Positions 36,261 to 48,786 of a stretch of DNA of 64,000 nucleotides are shown here, one piece after another (position 1 is the first letter of the stretch; each line of letters starts with the position of its first letter). The translations under genes were made by a program, and so were the position numbers. Origin of the DNA: Prorocentrum cordatum (lineage: Eukaryota > Sar > Dinophyceae > Prorocentrales > Prorocentraceae); assembly GCA_963575745.1 (NCBI GenBank), contig CAUYUJ010016486.1:133296-197295 (forward strand), in the 5' to 3' direction. The notes under the pieces were generated by a model. It was given only the letters and a program-made list of their open reading frames with translations, did no database searches and had not been told where the DNA came from.

Positions 36261-37770
36261 GCAGGATAAAGGAGCAGGAGGATGACGAGTGCGTGGTCTT
36301 CGGGAGTGCAGCTTCCTCCGAGAGGTCCCACGGGGCTCTCTCTAAGAAAGCATTTCTCACTTAGATGTCCCGCTGGTAACACCTGGTGACCCCCCTTCTA
36401 GTGGCGGGGAGTAGGGGGAGGGAAATCGGAGGGATGCCTCGCGTGAAGTGCGTAGAGGTACAAAGTGCTTCAAGAAGAACGCGATGTGGGCTTCATGCAG
36501 GAATGAGTGTACGCCAGGCATCGACAAGAACGACCCGAAGTGGGCGCCCGCTGGCGACATAAATTGATGCTTTCCTGCCTTTGGGGGAATCGGAGCTTTG
36601 CCCTGCTGCTCACTTCACCTAAGGTGAGACCGAGCGAGAAAAACAGTGACAGCGACGATCGATGACGACAAACATCAAGCGACAACGGATATCAGCACAG
36701 TCAACATATTTCCATAGGAAGCCTTGCTTGGGGAGGAAGCTCCTTCTTGGGATTCAGATTTACACGGAGCGCCAGGGGACAACCCCAAGGAAGGACCCGA
36801 ACCCCCCCGAGCCCTTTCCGAAGCCAAAGTCAGTAATGTAAAGCAGCGGGTTCGTTTGCGCCCACATTCGCGCGCAAGCCGCCCGCGTGAGGTCGCGCGA
36901 TGAGGCCCTGTTGTGGTTGGTGTGCCCCGTGAGAGGCTTGCGTAAGCCAGTGCACCGACACTGGATGATGGCACTTCGTTGCACCCTGGCATCGACAACA
37001 ACCAGGGCTGTCTCCTCCTCTCCCCCTCTGTCACAGCCCGCAACTCATTGTCAGGGCCTCGCGGCTGGTGCCGCCGACTCTGAAGGCGGGATCTCTCCCG
37101 GGATCCCCGTTGGTGATCCCCCCTGGGACCCGCTGGGACCCCTGGGGGGGGGGGGGGGGCGTTATCATTCTGACCCGGGACCACCCCCCCACACAATTGG
37201 CGGGACCCCCCCGGGGACCCCCGCTGGCGACCCCCTCGGCCCAGGACCTGCAGGGATCCTGGGAGGGGCGGTATTCCAGATGAGCGCCTAGGACCGCGAT
37301 AGAGCACAGTAGAGAGGACTCCGGAGGAGTGCAGAGGAGCGCGATGGAGTGCGATGGAGTGGGGAGGAATGGGCATTCGGAAGGACTCCCGAGGAGTGGG
37401 GGGGAGTTCAGAGGAGGTGGAAAGGACGATCGATTGGTAATGTGGTTCCATTGTAGTCTCCGTGTGCACTTTTGGCATGGGCGATGGTTTCGGGGTTCGA
37501 ACATTTGCGTCCATCTAAGACCTCTCCATTTCTGCGCCCTCGATATTTTTGTGGGGGAGGGTCTGGCGGGGAGGGGGTCATTCTGCGCCGCAGGGTTCGA
37601 ACTTCTTGTCCACGTGCGGTCCCTCTTTTATCTGGCGGCTTGCCTTCAGCGGGATTCGGTTTTGGGGGAGTTTGAAGAGGCGAGGACGACGACATTCGCG
37701 ATGAATTGTTTGTTTGTGTGTGCGTGTTGGTGAGATGCTGTAGCGGTAACGTGCGGGCCATGCCCTGGCG
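36261..37770. other. No gene recognised
   Basis: GC-rich DNA. A 279-codon minus-strand frame (37514-36675) is open, but its product is Pro/Arg/Ser-rich without domains, and the plus strand is equally open. It has a G17 run near 37145 and repeated GGGACC words at 37090-37260. I do not call it. Confidence 0.45.
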
Positions 37771-37772
37771 TC

Positions 37773-38345
37773 GTGCTTTGCTGGCCGAGCCCGCAAGGCA
37801 GGGTACACCCAGTCAATTACGAACCGCATCCAGGGCACAGGGTTTCTGGGAGTGAGCTCCGATCGAGGTTTCTTGAGCACCGCGCCGCCGGCCACCTGCA
37901 TATGCCTGCAAACCGACCTTGTGCGTCATGCGCTCCCTACATTGTGTTGCGTTGCTGCCAGTGTCGTCGTTTCTGCCCTGCCAAGGCACGGACCCCGTGG
38001 AGCTGCGAGGAGTTAGCGCCACCGATAGACGTTGTCGGTGAGGATTGCCCGCCGCTGCTCTTTGAAACTGCTGTATGTGGAGTGCTATGCGGTTTTGATT
38101 GGTGGAGATTTTGTGAGGTGGCTGATGACCGCATCGGACATGGCAAGACTACTTGCGGGAGTGGAGTCGGAAAGCTGCTTGCTCCGCTTCGCTTCGTCTG
38201 TTGACCAGTGGCCGCTCCACCAGAATTTCAGGCGATACTGCCACAGAGCGTGATACCCGTCTCGAGGGAGCCGCCGACGAGGTTCCAGACCTGTCCAGCG
38301 AGCGAGTCGAAGGGAGTATGAGGAACAGGAGGAGGGCAAGACCAG
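37773..38345 (+). other. Possible degenerate coding segment, unknown
   Basis: Plus-strand DNA reads protein-like pieces in successive frames: ANRPCASCAPYIVLRCCQCR (Cys-rich, CxxC and CCxC) and FCPAKARTPWSCEELAPP in one frame; VECYAVLIGGDFVRWLM, then DMARLLAGVESESCLLRFAS in a second; SGDTATERDTRLEGAADEVP in a third. This is what a frameshifted gene or retroelement ORF would give. No family assigned. Confidence 0.25.
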
Positions 38346-38950
38346 CCCTCATAATTTCGTCTCCGACCTCTCCCCCCGTATACCCGCCGCGTCCACCGCC
38401 TGCCCCCGTCGCACCCGTTCCCGCCCCCGCTTCTTCATCCTACCCGCGCGGTCCAGACTGGAGTTGGTCTCCCGTCCCTTCCCTTCGTCCCTCGCCCTCT
38501 CTGCGCCCCTCTCGTTCCCTTCCTCTCTCCCTCCTCCATGCTCCCCCTTTTTCTGTGCACGCAGCTTCCTTTTTCCGATTGCGCATTACGCGCTGGCCGG
38601 TTTGTGTTTGGGCGTTCCAGGTCGGCTGTGTCACGCGTCCGCGGATATGGAGAAACAAACAACGCAGTGGTAAGGGATGGGAGGGAGGGGTAGGATATCG
38701 GATGTGGCACGAGCGTGCGTAGTCCGCCCTCTCTCCATCTCCCCTTCCATCCCTCCTTCCGTCCCCCTGCTTCCATCCCTCTCCCTTGAAGGCTCGGGAG
38801 GTAAAGCGGGGCAGGACGAGGTTGCTGGATGCCTGACAACCTCCTCAGTTGAAGTGTGAGCTTCTACCAGCCGTATGGATTCCTTTGTCAATCATGCCAG
38901 TTTCCCCGACAACTTTTTCCCACATACGTTGTGTGTATGTGTAAAGATAT
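38346..38950. other. No gene recognised
   Basis: Pyrimidine-rich DNA (CCCTCTCTC words at 38480-38560 and 38720-38790) followed by ordinary sequence and a short (TA)n at about 38955-38970. Confidence 0.5.
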
Positions 38951-39054
38951 ATACAATATATATATATATATAGATTTATATCTTCATATATGCACGAGGC
39001 CAGGGGCCCCGGACGGAGCGCACACGAACCCCAGCTAACGAATTTCGGCCTCCA

Positions 39055-39535
39055 CGCGCCTCCCAGACGTTTGGGCTTCGTGGATCCCCCTGCTGGCCCT
39101 CGAAAGCGGGCCCAGAAGAGCGGTCAGGAGGGTGGCCAAACGGCGCTGCGAGAGCTCCAAGCGGCCCTGGACACTCACCAGACGCCCGAATATGGCCCAA
39201 ATAATAACCTCCAGAGGTCCCCCAAACGCAAGAGAGCATTGATTGTCTCTCGATGTTTATATGGTTCTTGGATACGCGGTTCTTCGGTCTTCAGGCGTCC
39301 GAGCCCGCCCAAAGACCCCCCAAATCGCTCCCCCACGACCCCAAAGAGCTTGCAGTCTCCAGGCAGAGCTCCAAGACGGCCCAACAGGGCCCCAAGATGG
39401 CCCGAAGAGCGCCCCCTGAGGGTCCAAGATGGCCCCAAGCCGCCAGTGGTTCGTAGCAAGGTGGCCCGAGAAAGGCCCAGAGGCCCCCTCAGGGCGCCCA
39501 GGAGGTCTCCAGAAGCCCGCAAGACGCCCCTGACA
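39055..39535 (-). repeat. TCTTGGGGCC-type array in reverse orientation
   Basis: GGCCCCAAGATGGCCC and GGCGCCCAGGAGG words show this is the family of 10.5, 17.4, 40.8 and 60.0 kb on the opposite strand, strongly diverged. Confidence 0.6.
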
Positions 39536-39739
39536 AGTGTCTGTCCACGAGGTTTTCCAAAGAGAACCTCCGCAAGTGGAAGCTGAGGATGAGGGAAGGA
39601 GAAGGACACACATATCATATCGACGACGGCGAAAACAGCAGCATGGAGTCGTAGGTGTTTTTACTTGTTTACCTATGATTTTTTCTGCCTGCAGGCGGAA
39701 ATTGATGGAGCAAGGTGCACAGCGCGAAGCGCCAATGCA

Positions 39740-40735
39740 GACTTGAATTGTATTGTATTGTTTTTTTGTTTTGCATTGCATTTCATTGTATTGTAGTGTG
39801 TGGTATTGTACTATGTTGCGTGCACGTATGTATGTATGGCTGCATGCATGTATACCTGACTATATATGTATTGATGACTGTATGCATGCCTGCATGCAGG
39901 CATGTATGTATGCATGTCTGTATATATATATATATATGCAAATACGCGTGTACGTACGTATGTATGCATGCAAGTATGCATGCATGCATTCATGCATGCA
40001 GGTATGCATGTCTATGTGCATGTACGCACGCGCGTTCATTTATGCATGTAAGTATGCATGCATGTATGCTAATATGTATGCGACATTTTTGTATGTACAT
40101 GTCTCTCTGTACGTATGTAAATAAGTAAGTATGCATGTACGTGCGTACGTATATATGTGTGCACACGCACGTATGTATGCAGGTACGCATGTATGTGTGT
40201 AAGTTTGCATGCATGTACGTACGTATGTATGTATGCATGCAGGCTCACGTGCATGCATCCAGGCATGTAGGTATGCATGCATGCATGTTTGGTGTATGTA
40301 TGCTGTACGCAGGGATGCATACACACTTACACATACGTGCATCCATCAATCCATCCATACATACATGCTCACGTACACAGCATGCGTACAAACATGCATA
40401 CAATAACACATACACACATACACACATACACACATACACACATACATACATACATACATACAAACATACATACATACATCCATCCATACATACATACGTA
40501 CATACATGCATACATCCATACACACATACACACATGCACACATAAATACACACATCCATATATACACATCACACACACATACATACATACATACATACAT
40601 GCATGCATGCATGCATGCATGCATGCATGCATGAATGCATACATACACACATACATCCATCCATACATGCATGCATGCATGCATGCATACATATCCATAC
40701 ATGTACGCATGTAGACATATACATACACAAATTGT
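39740..40735. repeat. TATG/CATG then CATA/TACA tetranucleotide tract of 1 kb
   Basis: Starts TTGTATTG-rich, becomes (GTAT/GCAT) with many ATGCATGC words to about 40300, then switches to the complement-like (CATA/ATAC) to about 40735. The two halves are partly complementary (CATGTATG against CATACATG), so the whole can fold back. Confidence 0.9.
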
Positions 40736-40829
40736 TTTTTACATATGTACTCTAACTGCCCTTGAGCTCATTCCGCCACCGCTACTTGGTGGTAGGTCAG
40801 AGGTCTCTTGTATGTTGTGGGGATCCCTT

Positions 40830-41430
40830 GGCAGACCTCTCGGACGCCTCTTGTGAGCGGTTTTGGCTGTGTATTTGGGGCCTGTCGGGGACCTCTTACC
40901 GGCCTCTGAGGTTCTGACTTGGGTCTTTTGGGAGCCTTCTGGATCTTCTAGGGGGCTTCTCGGGGGCTGCTGGCGGTCTCGGGGGTCGTCTTGGGGCGGA
41001 GCGCTCGAAATGGCGGCTCGTGTTCCCCGTCTGGGGCCTCTCTTGTGCCTTTCTTTGGGCCGCAGTCTTGGCGGCCTCTTGGGCCGTCTCGGGGCCGCAT
41101 GGGCGCCCTCTTTCTTGGCGGCCTCTGGGGCTGTCTTTGGACGATCTTGGGGGCCTCTCGGGTCGTTTTGGGGCGTCGGGAACCAGAAAAGACGAGAACG
41201 CTACAATTCTTCGAACGCCTATGGCAAATCAGTGAATTTTGCCTCTGGTTTTTTTGGGGGGGCTTGGAGGCATCTTGGGCCGTCTGGTGGCCATCTCTGG
41301 CGTCTTGTGGCGATCTTTTCGCTACTCGGCGCCCTCTTGGATCGCCTCGGGGGCTTCTTGGGTCCCTCTCGGCCCGTCTTGGGGCCCCCTTGGCTCCTGA
41401 GAAGTCATGCGATGCGACAACATGCGGGGA
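40830..41430 (+). repeat. TCTTGGGGCC-type array
   Basis: Diverged 10-12-bp units, with a CGCTCGAAATGGCGGCTCG landmark at about 41005 parallel to 10730 in the first array. Confidence 0.8.
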
Positions 41431-41734
41431 CACGCGGCATTCTCCAGCAGATCCGGGAACTTGGGTCTGGGTCCCTCATATTCGTTTACTTGGGGCCGAG
41501 AGCGGAGACCTCCAAGGGACCTGGCCTGAGGGCACGGTGGCGCACATGCATTCATCTGCACGCCTGTACGTATGCATGTATGAAAGAGCGCGTTCTGTGG
41601 TCGCTTGGAGGGGGGGGGGTTGGAACCGGAACCGCCCCCCCCCCCGTCCCTCCCTCCCTCTCCTCTGTCCTCGGGCCGGCGCCTGCGTCGGCGGCGGGTA
41701 CGACGATTTCTTTTTCTCGGCCGGCGCCGGCGCC

Positions 41735-42240
<506 letters not shown>

Positions 42241-42260
42241 GGGGTGGCGGCGCAGCGCAG

Positions 42261-42305
42261 GAGACCTTGTTCTGCTTCGCCCTGATGCTGCCAGACTCCT
42301 ACGAG
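42261..42305 (+). CDS. Mini-exon A of split glycosyltransferase-like gene
   Basis: A 45-bp, 15-codon segment between a GCGCAG acceptor (ending 42260) and a GAG|GTCCGC donor (42306). It reads ETLFCFALMLPDSYE. The intact family member at 44472-45692 has TLYCFAIVMQD at the matching place, just before its GIFGCD motif. The next exon of the split copy (50863-50961) begins VGLIQTQLDAQ and joins in phase 0. Upstream coding DNA, which should include an N-terminal membrane anchor and the Cys-rich CSNW..CC segment, was not found in the window. The long distance to the next exon (8.6 kb) is the main doubt; the exon could belong to a separate remnant. Confidence 0.6.
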
Positions 42306-42414
42306 GTCCGCGGGTCGCGGCGTGCAGCGGCGCGGGGGCGCCGTCCAGTGCCGACCCCTGCGCCCAGACGCCAGGCTCGCGTATCTACGGTGCGTCTTGG
42401 CAGCGAGCGAGGGG

Positions 42415-42500
42415 GGGAAATGAAAAGGAAAAGGCCTTCTCAGAAGGCGGAGGGGCTTCTCAGGAACCCTCGCGCCTTCTGTGAGTTTTTTTCCCTACCT
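42415..42500. mobile_element. CCTTCTCAGAAGG palindrome repeat, family F4, copy 1
   Basis: GGCCTTCTCAGAAGGC at 42435-42450 is an almost perfect palindrome, followed by GGGCTTCTCAGG and GCCTTCTGTGAG. Upstream lies GCGCCCAGACGCCAGGC..CGTATCTACGGT (42360-42390), which recurs at 44147-44175 next to copy 2. In the first intron of the split gene. Confidence 0.65.
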
Positions 42501-42839
42501 AGGCTCTGCCTAGAAGGGTTCTTATTCGCTTGGCTTAAAAGGGTCGGGCACTGCAAACCGCCCCGGGCGGTTCCCCCAGTCCCCTGGGAGCCAAGCAGAA
42601 GTAACAGCAAAGGTAAAAGCAAACGCGCGGTTCCCCCAGTTGCACTCCCTGGAGCGCAACTGGGGGATGCTCAGATCTGGGAGTTGCTGCTGCTGTACAG
42701 TTTCGTAGGAACGTTCGGTGTAGCAAGTGTTGCTCAACCTTGCTCAATGCCAAGTCGTGCGGTGTAGGCCGGATCCGGAGCATTTTCAAGCACACCCGGT
42801 GAGCGAATGCAGAAACATGCGTGTGTGTGTCTGTGCGCA

Positions 42840-43305
42840 GGCAAAGCAAAAGCAAAACCAAGCAAAAACAAAAACAAGAGCAAAGCAAAAACAACAGCAA
42901 AAGCACAAACAACATCAAAGGCAAAGGCGAAATCAAAGGCAATAGCAAAAGCAAAGGCAATGCAAAGCAACAACAAAACCAATGCGAACGTGTAGATGTA
43001 TATGTAGATGTAGGTGTAGGTGTAGATGTGGATGTAGGTGTAGATGTAGATGTATATGTAGATGTAGGTGTAGATGTAGGTGTCGATGTAGATGTAGAGG
43101 TGGGTATCGCTGTAGATGTAGATGTAGATGTAAGTGTATATGTAGATGTATCTGTACATGTATATGAAGATGTGGATGTAGATGCAGGTGTAGATGTAGA
43201 TGTAGCTGTAGGTGTAGATGTAGATGTAGATGTAGGTCTAGATGTTGATATAGGTGTCGATGTAGATGTAGGTATATATTTATATATACATAGATGTAGA
43301 TGTAA
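42840..43305. repeat. CAAAAG-rich then (GTAGAT)n hexamer tract
   Basis: GCAAAAGCAAAA words at 42840-42985, then GTAGATGTAG / GTAGGTGTAG hexamers at about 42985-43305. Confidence 0.9.
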
Positions 43306-43417
43306 AGAACTCCCCAGTGCCCCGCCCTCATCTCCGTGCCTGTTTGCTTTTGCTGCTGTTTCGGCGACTTGCTGCCTTCTACTGCTGCTGCTTCACTTAC
43401 GGCGTGGTGTCGGCGGT

Positions 43418-43920
<503 letters not shown>

Positions 43921-44039
43921 AGTACTGCTACAACTACGACGATGAGGAGAAGGAGGAGGACGGTGTTTACCGCTCCTACTAATGTTGCTTTCCTAGAGGC
44001 TCCAACTCCTAGGTAGGGTCGCATTGGGATAATTTGCGT

Positions 44040-44180
44040 TTCCGGGGAAGGCTGAGGACGCTTCTCCGAAGGCTGCGGGGCTATCGAGCCTTCTTAGTTT
44101 GCCCGCTCCTTCTCACTTCCCCCCTTCGCTCGCCGCCGACCTGCGCCCAGGACGCCGGGCCCGCGGATCTACGGTAGGCT
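44040..44180. mobile_element. CCTTCTCAGAAGG palindrome repeat, family F4, copy 2
   Basis: GGGGAAGGCTGAGGACGCTT, CTCCGAAGGC, GAGCCTTCTTAG, then TTCGCTCGCCGCCGACCTGC and CAGGACGCCGGGCC..GATCTACGGTA. The TCGCTCGCCGCCGAC segment is shared with copy 3 (46049), the GATCTACGGT segment with copy 1. Confidence 0.6.
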
Positions 44181-44471
44181 CGTGCCGTGTCGACGCGGCC
44201 GCGAGCCCGCGGCGGGTGATCCAGGTTGAACGCCACTGGTGGCCCAGAATCGTCTAGTATGGAATGATGCGGCGACCGAGAAGCCGCTGGTGTTGCAGGG
44301 TGGAGCGCTCAACGTAGTGTCGGAGACCACCGCGTTGGGGTCGTCACGACACGATCCTGCCTCAGTCTTGCGGCATCAAGATCTTGAGTCCAAGATTCGC
44401 TCAAGATTTGCTTTGCGAGCGCTGCATCGCCCACATTCGATTGCCGAGATCTGCCGCCGGTGGCATCGGCC

Positions 44472-45692
44472 ATGGAACGCGTCGAGCTTGGGGAGGTCGG
44501 CGGCGAGGCGAGCGGGTCGGAGCAGCTCCTGGTCCAGGACGCTCGCGCCCGCCGCTCGCCTTGGCGAGCGGCGGGCGGCGCTGCCGCGGGTGCGCTGCTT
44601 CTGGCCGGCGCAGGCGGGTCGGCGGCGCATTTTGCGTTGGGCGGGGCGGCCTCGGGCGCGGGCCCCCGCCAGGGCAAGCAGCAGACGATTGGCCTTCCCG
44701 CGCGCGACCAGTGCTCCAACTGGGACGAGGACTGCTTCAGCACGGGGTGCTGCAACGTGGCGGGCCTGACCTGCTTCCAGACCAAGGCAGGCAAGGGCGA
44801 ATGCTTGAAGAACTGCACGCCCAGCGATACTCAGCTCTGCAACCAGCCGCAAGAAATCATGGAGCCGGTCTTGGTGGATGCTGTAGTGTACGACCCGACG
44901 CTGTACTGCTTCGCGATAGTCATGCAGGACATCGGCAGCACGAAGAAGTACTACGATCTGGAGCTGCTCCAGGGAGCGTATGACAAGGGGATCGGCATCT
45001 TTGGTTGTGATTCCTGGGGGGTCTTCAGCGATGCAGAGGCCGATCTCGCGCCAGGCGTTCCGGTCACGAAGGTGGATGACGTCGACGGGGACTTTCATTT
45101 CGCGAAGCGGGAGGAGACCGGCACCTGGCTGAACACTGGTTTGCACTACCAGGCTTGGAAGGCAATTCAGGCAGAGGGCAAGTATACGACTGCGAACTGG
45201 GTCGTGAAACTCGATGCGGACGCGGTCATGATCACGAGCCGGTTGAAGTACTGGCTGTCAGACAAGTACGTCCCGGCCGAAGGCATCTACCTCGAGAATT
45301 GCCAGTATGTCAAGTATGGTTGGTTCGGCAGCCTGGAGATCTTCTCGAAGGTCGCGTTCGAGACGCTCCTGGGATCGATGGCCTCGTGCAAGAACGGTGG
45401 GATCGACTGGAAGGTGGGCATAGATGGCGGCAAGTACGGGCCCATGGGCGAGGATCTGTTTGCGCAGACCTGCCTGGACGCGAACGGCGTCAAGCGCGGC
45501 ATCGGGTACGGCTCCAAGCTGGACGGGACGTGCGAGGCGGACAGGCCCCCCTCGGAGAAGAAGAACAAGAAGTGGAAGCCCAGCTGCGACACCGTTGCCA
45601 CCACGACCTACCACCCGCTGATGAAGCCGGAGGACTGGTGGGCGTGCTACGAGTCCACCATGCGGGCCTTCCCGGTGTACCCGCCCCCCTGA
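44472..45692 (+). CDS. Glycosyltransferase-like type II membrane protein (dinoflagellate DxD family), intact, no introns
   Basis: A single open frame encodes 406 residues from ATG at 44472 (context TCGGCCATGG) to TGA at 45690-45692. A hydrophilic N-terminus (MERVELGEVGGEASGSEQLL) and a cluster of Arg (DARARRSPWR) precede a hydrophobic segment at about residues 36-60 (AAGALLLAGAGGSAAHFALG): a type II signal anchor, so the bulk would be lumenal or extracellular. A short Cys-rich motif follows (CSNWDEDCFSTGCCNVAGLT, CFQTKAGKGECLKNC). The core has TLYCFAIVMQD, GIGIFGCDSWGVFSD, NWVVKLDADAVM (a DxD motif expected to bind the metal-nucleotide-sugar complex) and YVKYGWFGSLEIFSK, GPMGEDLFAQTCL, then HPLMKPEDWWACY near the C-terminus. 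Sugar donor and acceptor cannot be inferred. Strong G/C at third positions. It lies between exons A and B of a split paralogue on the same strand; absence of introns suggests a retrocopy, or an independently intron-poor gene. Confidence 0.85.
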   Translation: MERVELGEVGGEASGSEQLLVQDARARRSPWRAAGGAAAGALLLAGAGGSAAHFALGGAASGAGPRQGKQQTIGLPARDQCSNWDEDCFSTGCCNVAGLTCFQTKAGKGECLKNCTPSDTQLCNQPQEIMEPVLVDAVVYDPTLYCFAIVMQDIGSTKKYYDLELLQGAYDKGIGIFGCDSWGVFSDAEADLAPGVPVTKVDDVDGDFHFAKREETGTWLNTGLHYQAWKAIQAEGKYTTANWVVKLDADAVMITSRLKYWLSDKYVPAEGIYLENCQYVKYGWFGSLEIFSKVAFETLLGSMASCKNGGIDWKVGIDGGKYGPMGEDLFAQTCLDANGVKRGIGYGSKLDGTCEADRPPSEKKNKKWKPSCDTVATTTYHPLMKPEDWWACYESTMRAFPVYPPP

Positions 45693-45879
45693 CTTCTTTC
45701 GACGGCCTTGCCCCCCCCCCGTGGCGCTCCGCGGCCCTCCGCCCCTGGTGCCCGCCGCCTGGCCTCCCCGGCGACTGCCCGCCTCCCCACCCGGGAGGGC
45801 GTGCTGCGGCGAATTCGTACGGCGCCCCGTCGGGCGGTCGCGCGCTGTCTCGCTCACCCTCGGCGGCGAGCCTGGGTTG

Positions 45880-46070
45880 GGAGGTGAGGAGGAGAAGGCC
45901 TTCTCAGAAGGCTCGGAAGTTTTTCCACCTGAGAAGTTTCCTGGGCCTTCCCCGAAGGCAGAGGAAACTTCTCAGAAGGTGCGATGGCCTCTGAGAAGTC
46001 CCGCCGCCTTCTGAGAAGACCTTCTCCTTCCCACTCCGCCCCCTCGCTCGCCGCCGACACCCGCGACGCG
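45880..46070. mobile_element. CCTTCTCAGAAGG palindrome repeat, family F4, copy 3
   Basis: Begins about 190 bp after the stop of the intact gene and may lie in its 3' UTR. Contains GGCCTTCTCAGAAGGC (45898-45913), CACCTGAGAAGTTTCC, ACTTCTCAGAAGGTGC, CCTCTGAGAAGTCC, GCCTTCTGAGAAGACC and ends in TCGCTCGCCGCCGAC. At least five overlapping palindromic arms can pair. Confidence 0.7.
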
Positions 46071-47220
46071 AAGGCGTCGAAGGCCAGGCGCGCGGGCGCC
46101 CGTGCGAGGGGGCGAGAGGAGCCCCGGGCGCCCGCCAGTCCGCGTTGGGACGGCCGCTGCTGCGCCAAAGTCAGCACGGCGGCATGCCGTTTTCTCCCAG
46201 CGGACGGCCCCCCGTTTTCTGGCCGGGACGTCGTGAGGCCGGGAGGTCAAGTGGTGCTTCCAAGCTCTCGTGCGAAAGGTGCAGTGACTTGAAGCTTGTC
46301 CGTCCCTTGGCGCTAGCGTGCGTACCCTGAGCCCCAGGTTTATTTCTGCCTGGATGGGCTGTCAAAGACTTCGAGGTCGAATCGAGTTTACGAGCCCCTG
46401 TGCGAGAGGCAAAGTGGCTCGAAGCCTGCTTCCCTCCATGTAAGCCGTCTTGTTCATCACGAGGAATCTCTCTCCTTGAGAGCTCGTGCCGCCAAGCGCA
46501 AGGCGACCCCTTGCTAATTCGGTATGCTGGCTTCGACGCTGGTCGTTGTCAGCGCGCCTTCGCCACGATGCGCTGAGCACTGGGTCCAGTGCACCGACCG
46601 CTGGCTGCAGCGCACTCTGCCATACCGTTGACGTGGTTTTGACACCACCCAGACAAGACCCATCTTGCGCGTGCGCCGACATACGACTGCACAGTAAAAA
46701 CAAAATCTGGAGGCATCAAGGTGGCAAGCCCTTCCACGTTTTTCTGGCCCCCTGGGGGCAGCTTTTGGGACCCTGGGGCCGTCCGATGAGCGGCTCAGCA
46801 CGAAGAGGCGGCCCCGGGGCAGCGGGAGTTTTCGGGGCACCCCGCGTGCAGAGAGATGCAACCCGTCGGCGGTCTGGGCCTCGGCCAGTCTTCCCCCACC
46901 TCGTCCTGCGGGAAGCACCTCGCAGCGACGCGGTGAAGCGACCGTCCCCCGACGCACCACGCCCTCTCGGCTGGAGGGACGTCGCTGGGCGGCGAGGTCG
47001 TTGCCTATCCCCTGGTCGTCGGTGCGCGCGCCTTCGGCCCCGCTTCCTTCTGTAAAGGGGGAGGCCGGGGGTGCCGGTTGCGTGCCACTGCGGCCCGCCC
47101 GCGTGCGGTGTTCACCGCGCAAGATGCGGCTTCGGTTCACGTTCTGGTCGGTTCGGTGCTGTTCCATGTTGATCAGGCCTGTTCAGCTCAGCTTTGTTCG
47201 GTCGTGACAAGTTATCCTCG
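46071..47220. other. No gene recognised
   Basis: Ordinary GC-rich DNA. A 217-codon minus-strand frame (47167-46514) is open but has no motif and a composition typical of random GC-rich frames. Confidence 0.45.
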
Positions 47221-47224
47221 GTGC

Positions 47225-47375
47225 TGTTCTGTCCACTTCTGTTCTGTTCGGTTCTGCTCAGTAATCTTCCTTTCTCTCTCGTTCCTTTCTGTTATGTTTT
47301 CTGCTGGTCCGTTTTGTTCTGTTCTGTTCTGTTCTGTCCTGTTCAGTTCCGATGTGTCCCTTGCCGTTTTGTCTC
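47225..47375. repeat. GTTCT/TTCTG pentamer tract
   Basis: Imperfect GTTCT units with a pure run near 47311-47340. Confidence 0.9.
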
Positions 47376-47659
47376 CGTCAGTTCTGGCATGCCGAACGCA
47401 TGGGCCAGGCCCCATTGGGACCCCCGTCTTTGGTTTCACTAGGAGTCCTTGAATGCGGTCGCAAGCCCATGTCGGCACGCCCTTCACATGGATCGCGCAA
47501 CGTAGGGAGCTGAGATAGCCTGTGTTCGCCTGGTCTGCAGGATCCTATCCGCATTGCCCCGAACTCCATCTTCCCCGCGGCATTCAGTGTACGGGGAGAT
47601 GGGGAGATGCCCATATCCTGCGCTACCCATCGCTGCGCAGGTTTGTGCCCTTCCCCCCG

Positions 47660-47661
47660 TT

Positions 47662-47717
<56 letters not shown>

Positions 47718-47718
47718 G
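47660..47718. repeat. (TTG)n microsatellite
   Basis: About 19 pure TTG units. Confidence 0.97.
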
Positions 47719-47867
47719 AACATTATTACTTCTAAAGAATAATTATTGTTGGGGCCCCTGGTGCGCGGCCCCCTCGCCGCGCCTAGGCCGCAGCCACGTT
47801 TTCATCATTTTCGTGAGGAAGTCTCAGGCAAAACGGGTTGGTCCGGATCCGGTTGTTTTGTTACGGG

Positions 47868-48070
47868 CGGTTTTCCCTTGCAAAAAATAAGGCAAAGTGG
47901 ACATTTCTTGTTCTAACATAACCAAACTTCAATAATCCCTTGCAAAAAATAAGGTAAAGTAGACATTCGCGCGCGCAAGACGAAATCCTTCCAAAACCTT
48001 AGTGTTCGTAGCGATTTTAACATAAAAACATCAAAAAAACAATGGTTTTTCAAAAAAAAAGTGTCAAACT
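47868..48070. repeat. AT-rich segment with 64-bp direct duplication
   Basis: CCCTTGCAAAAAATAAGGCA at 47874 recurs as CCCTTGCAAAAAATAAGGTA at 47938, each followed by AAGT.GACATT. A1 runs follow at 48020-48060. AT content is well above the surroundings. Confidence 0.8.
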
Positions 48071-48479
48071 TTCATCCCGCGCGCTCTTGCGGATTCGTAG
48101 GAAACCCAACACTTTTTAAACATTTCTGTCAAACGGGCTTTTGCGAGCAACTTTTTCGAACTTCTGCAACAACGGTTGCGCACCTGCCAGGGCCATCATC
48201 CCTGTCAAATAATACCATGCGGGACACATTCGTTTTTTCTTCGCGCGCGCACGCCGTCGTCGTCGGCCGCGGGGCCCTGAATAGTAGCCACGGTCGTCCG
48301 CATGCCACGAAGTGAAGTGTCCGAACGTCATAGGGCGGGAAGCTGGGTGTGGGTGGTGGCGAAGAGTCGTTTGGAAATTTGGTAGAGCTTGAACCGGCCC
48401 CCCCACAAAGTGGGGGTATTGCCCGCCTCCTATGAAAACCCTGGCACTGGTGAGAACGGAGTGTCCCCACGTGCTAGTA

Positions 48480-48690
<211 letters not shown>

Positions 48691-48786
48691 ACGGTCCGCG
48701 GCCGCCCCGCCGCTTGCCGGGGCCCGGTCTGCAGGGAAGAAAGGTATGCCCCCCAAAAGGGGTTCGATCGAAGACGATCAGGACCC

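Noticed and set aside
36675-37514. Minus-strand frame of 279 codons
   Set aside because: No domain, Pro/Arg/Ser-rich composition, and the plus strand is equally open.
37490-37610. tRNA B-box-like GGTTCGAAC words
   Set aside because: No acceptor stem, anticodon arm or A box could be folded around either occurrence.
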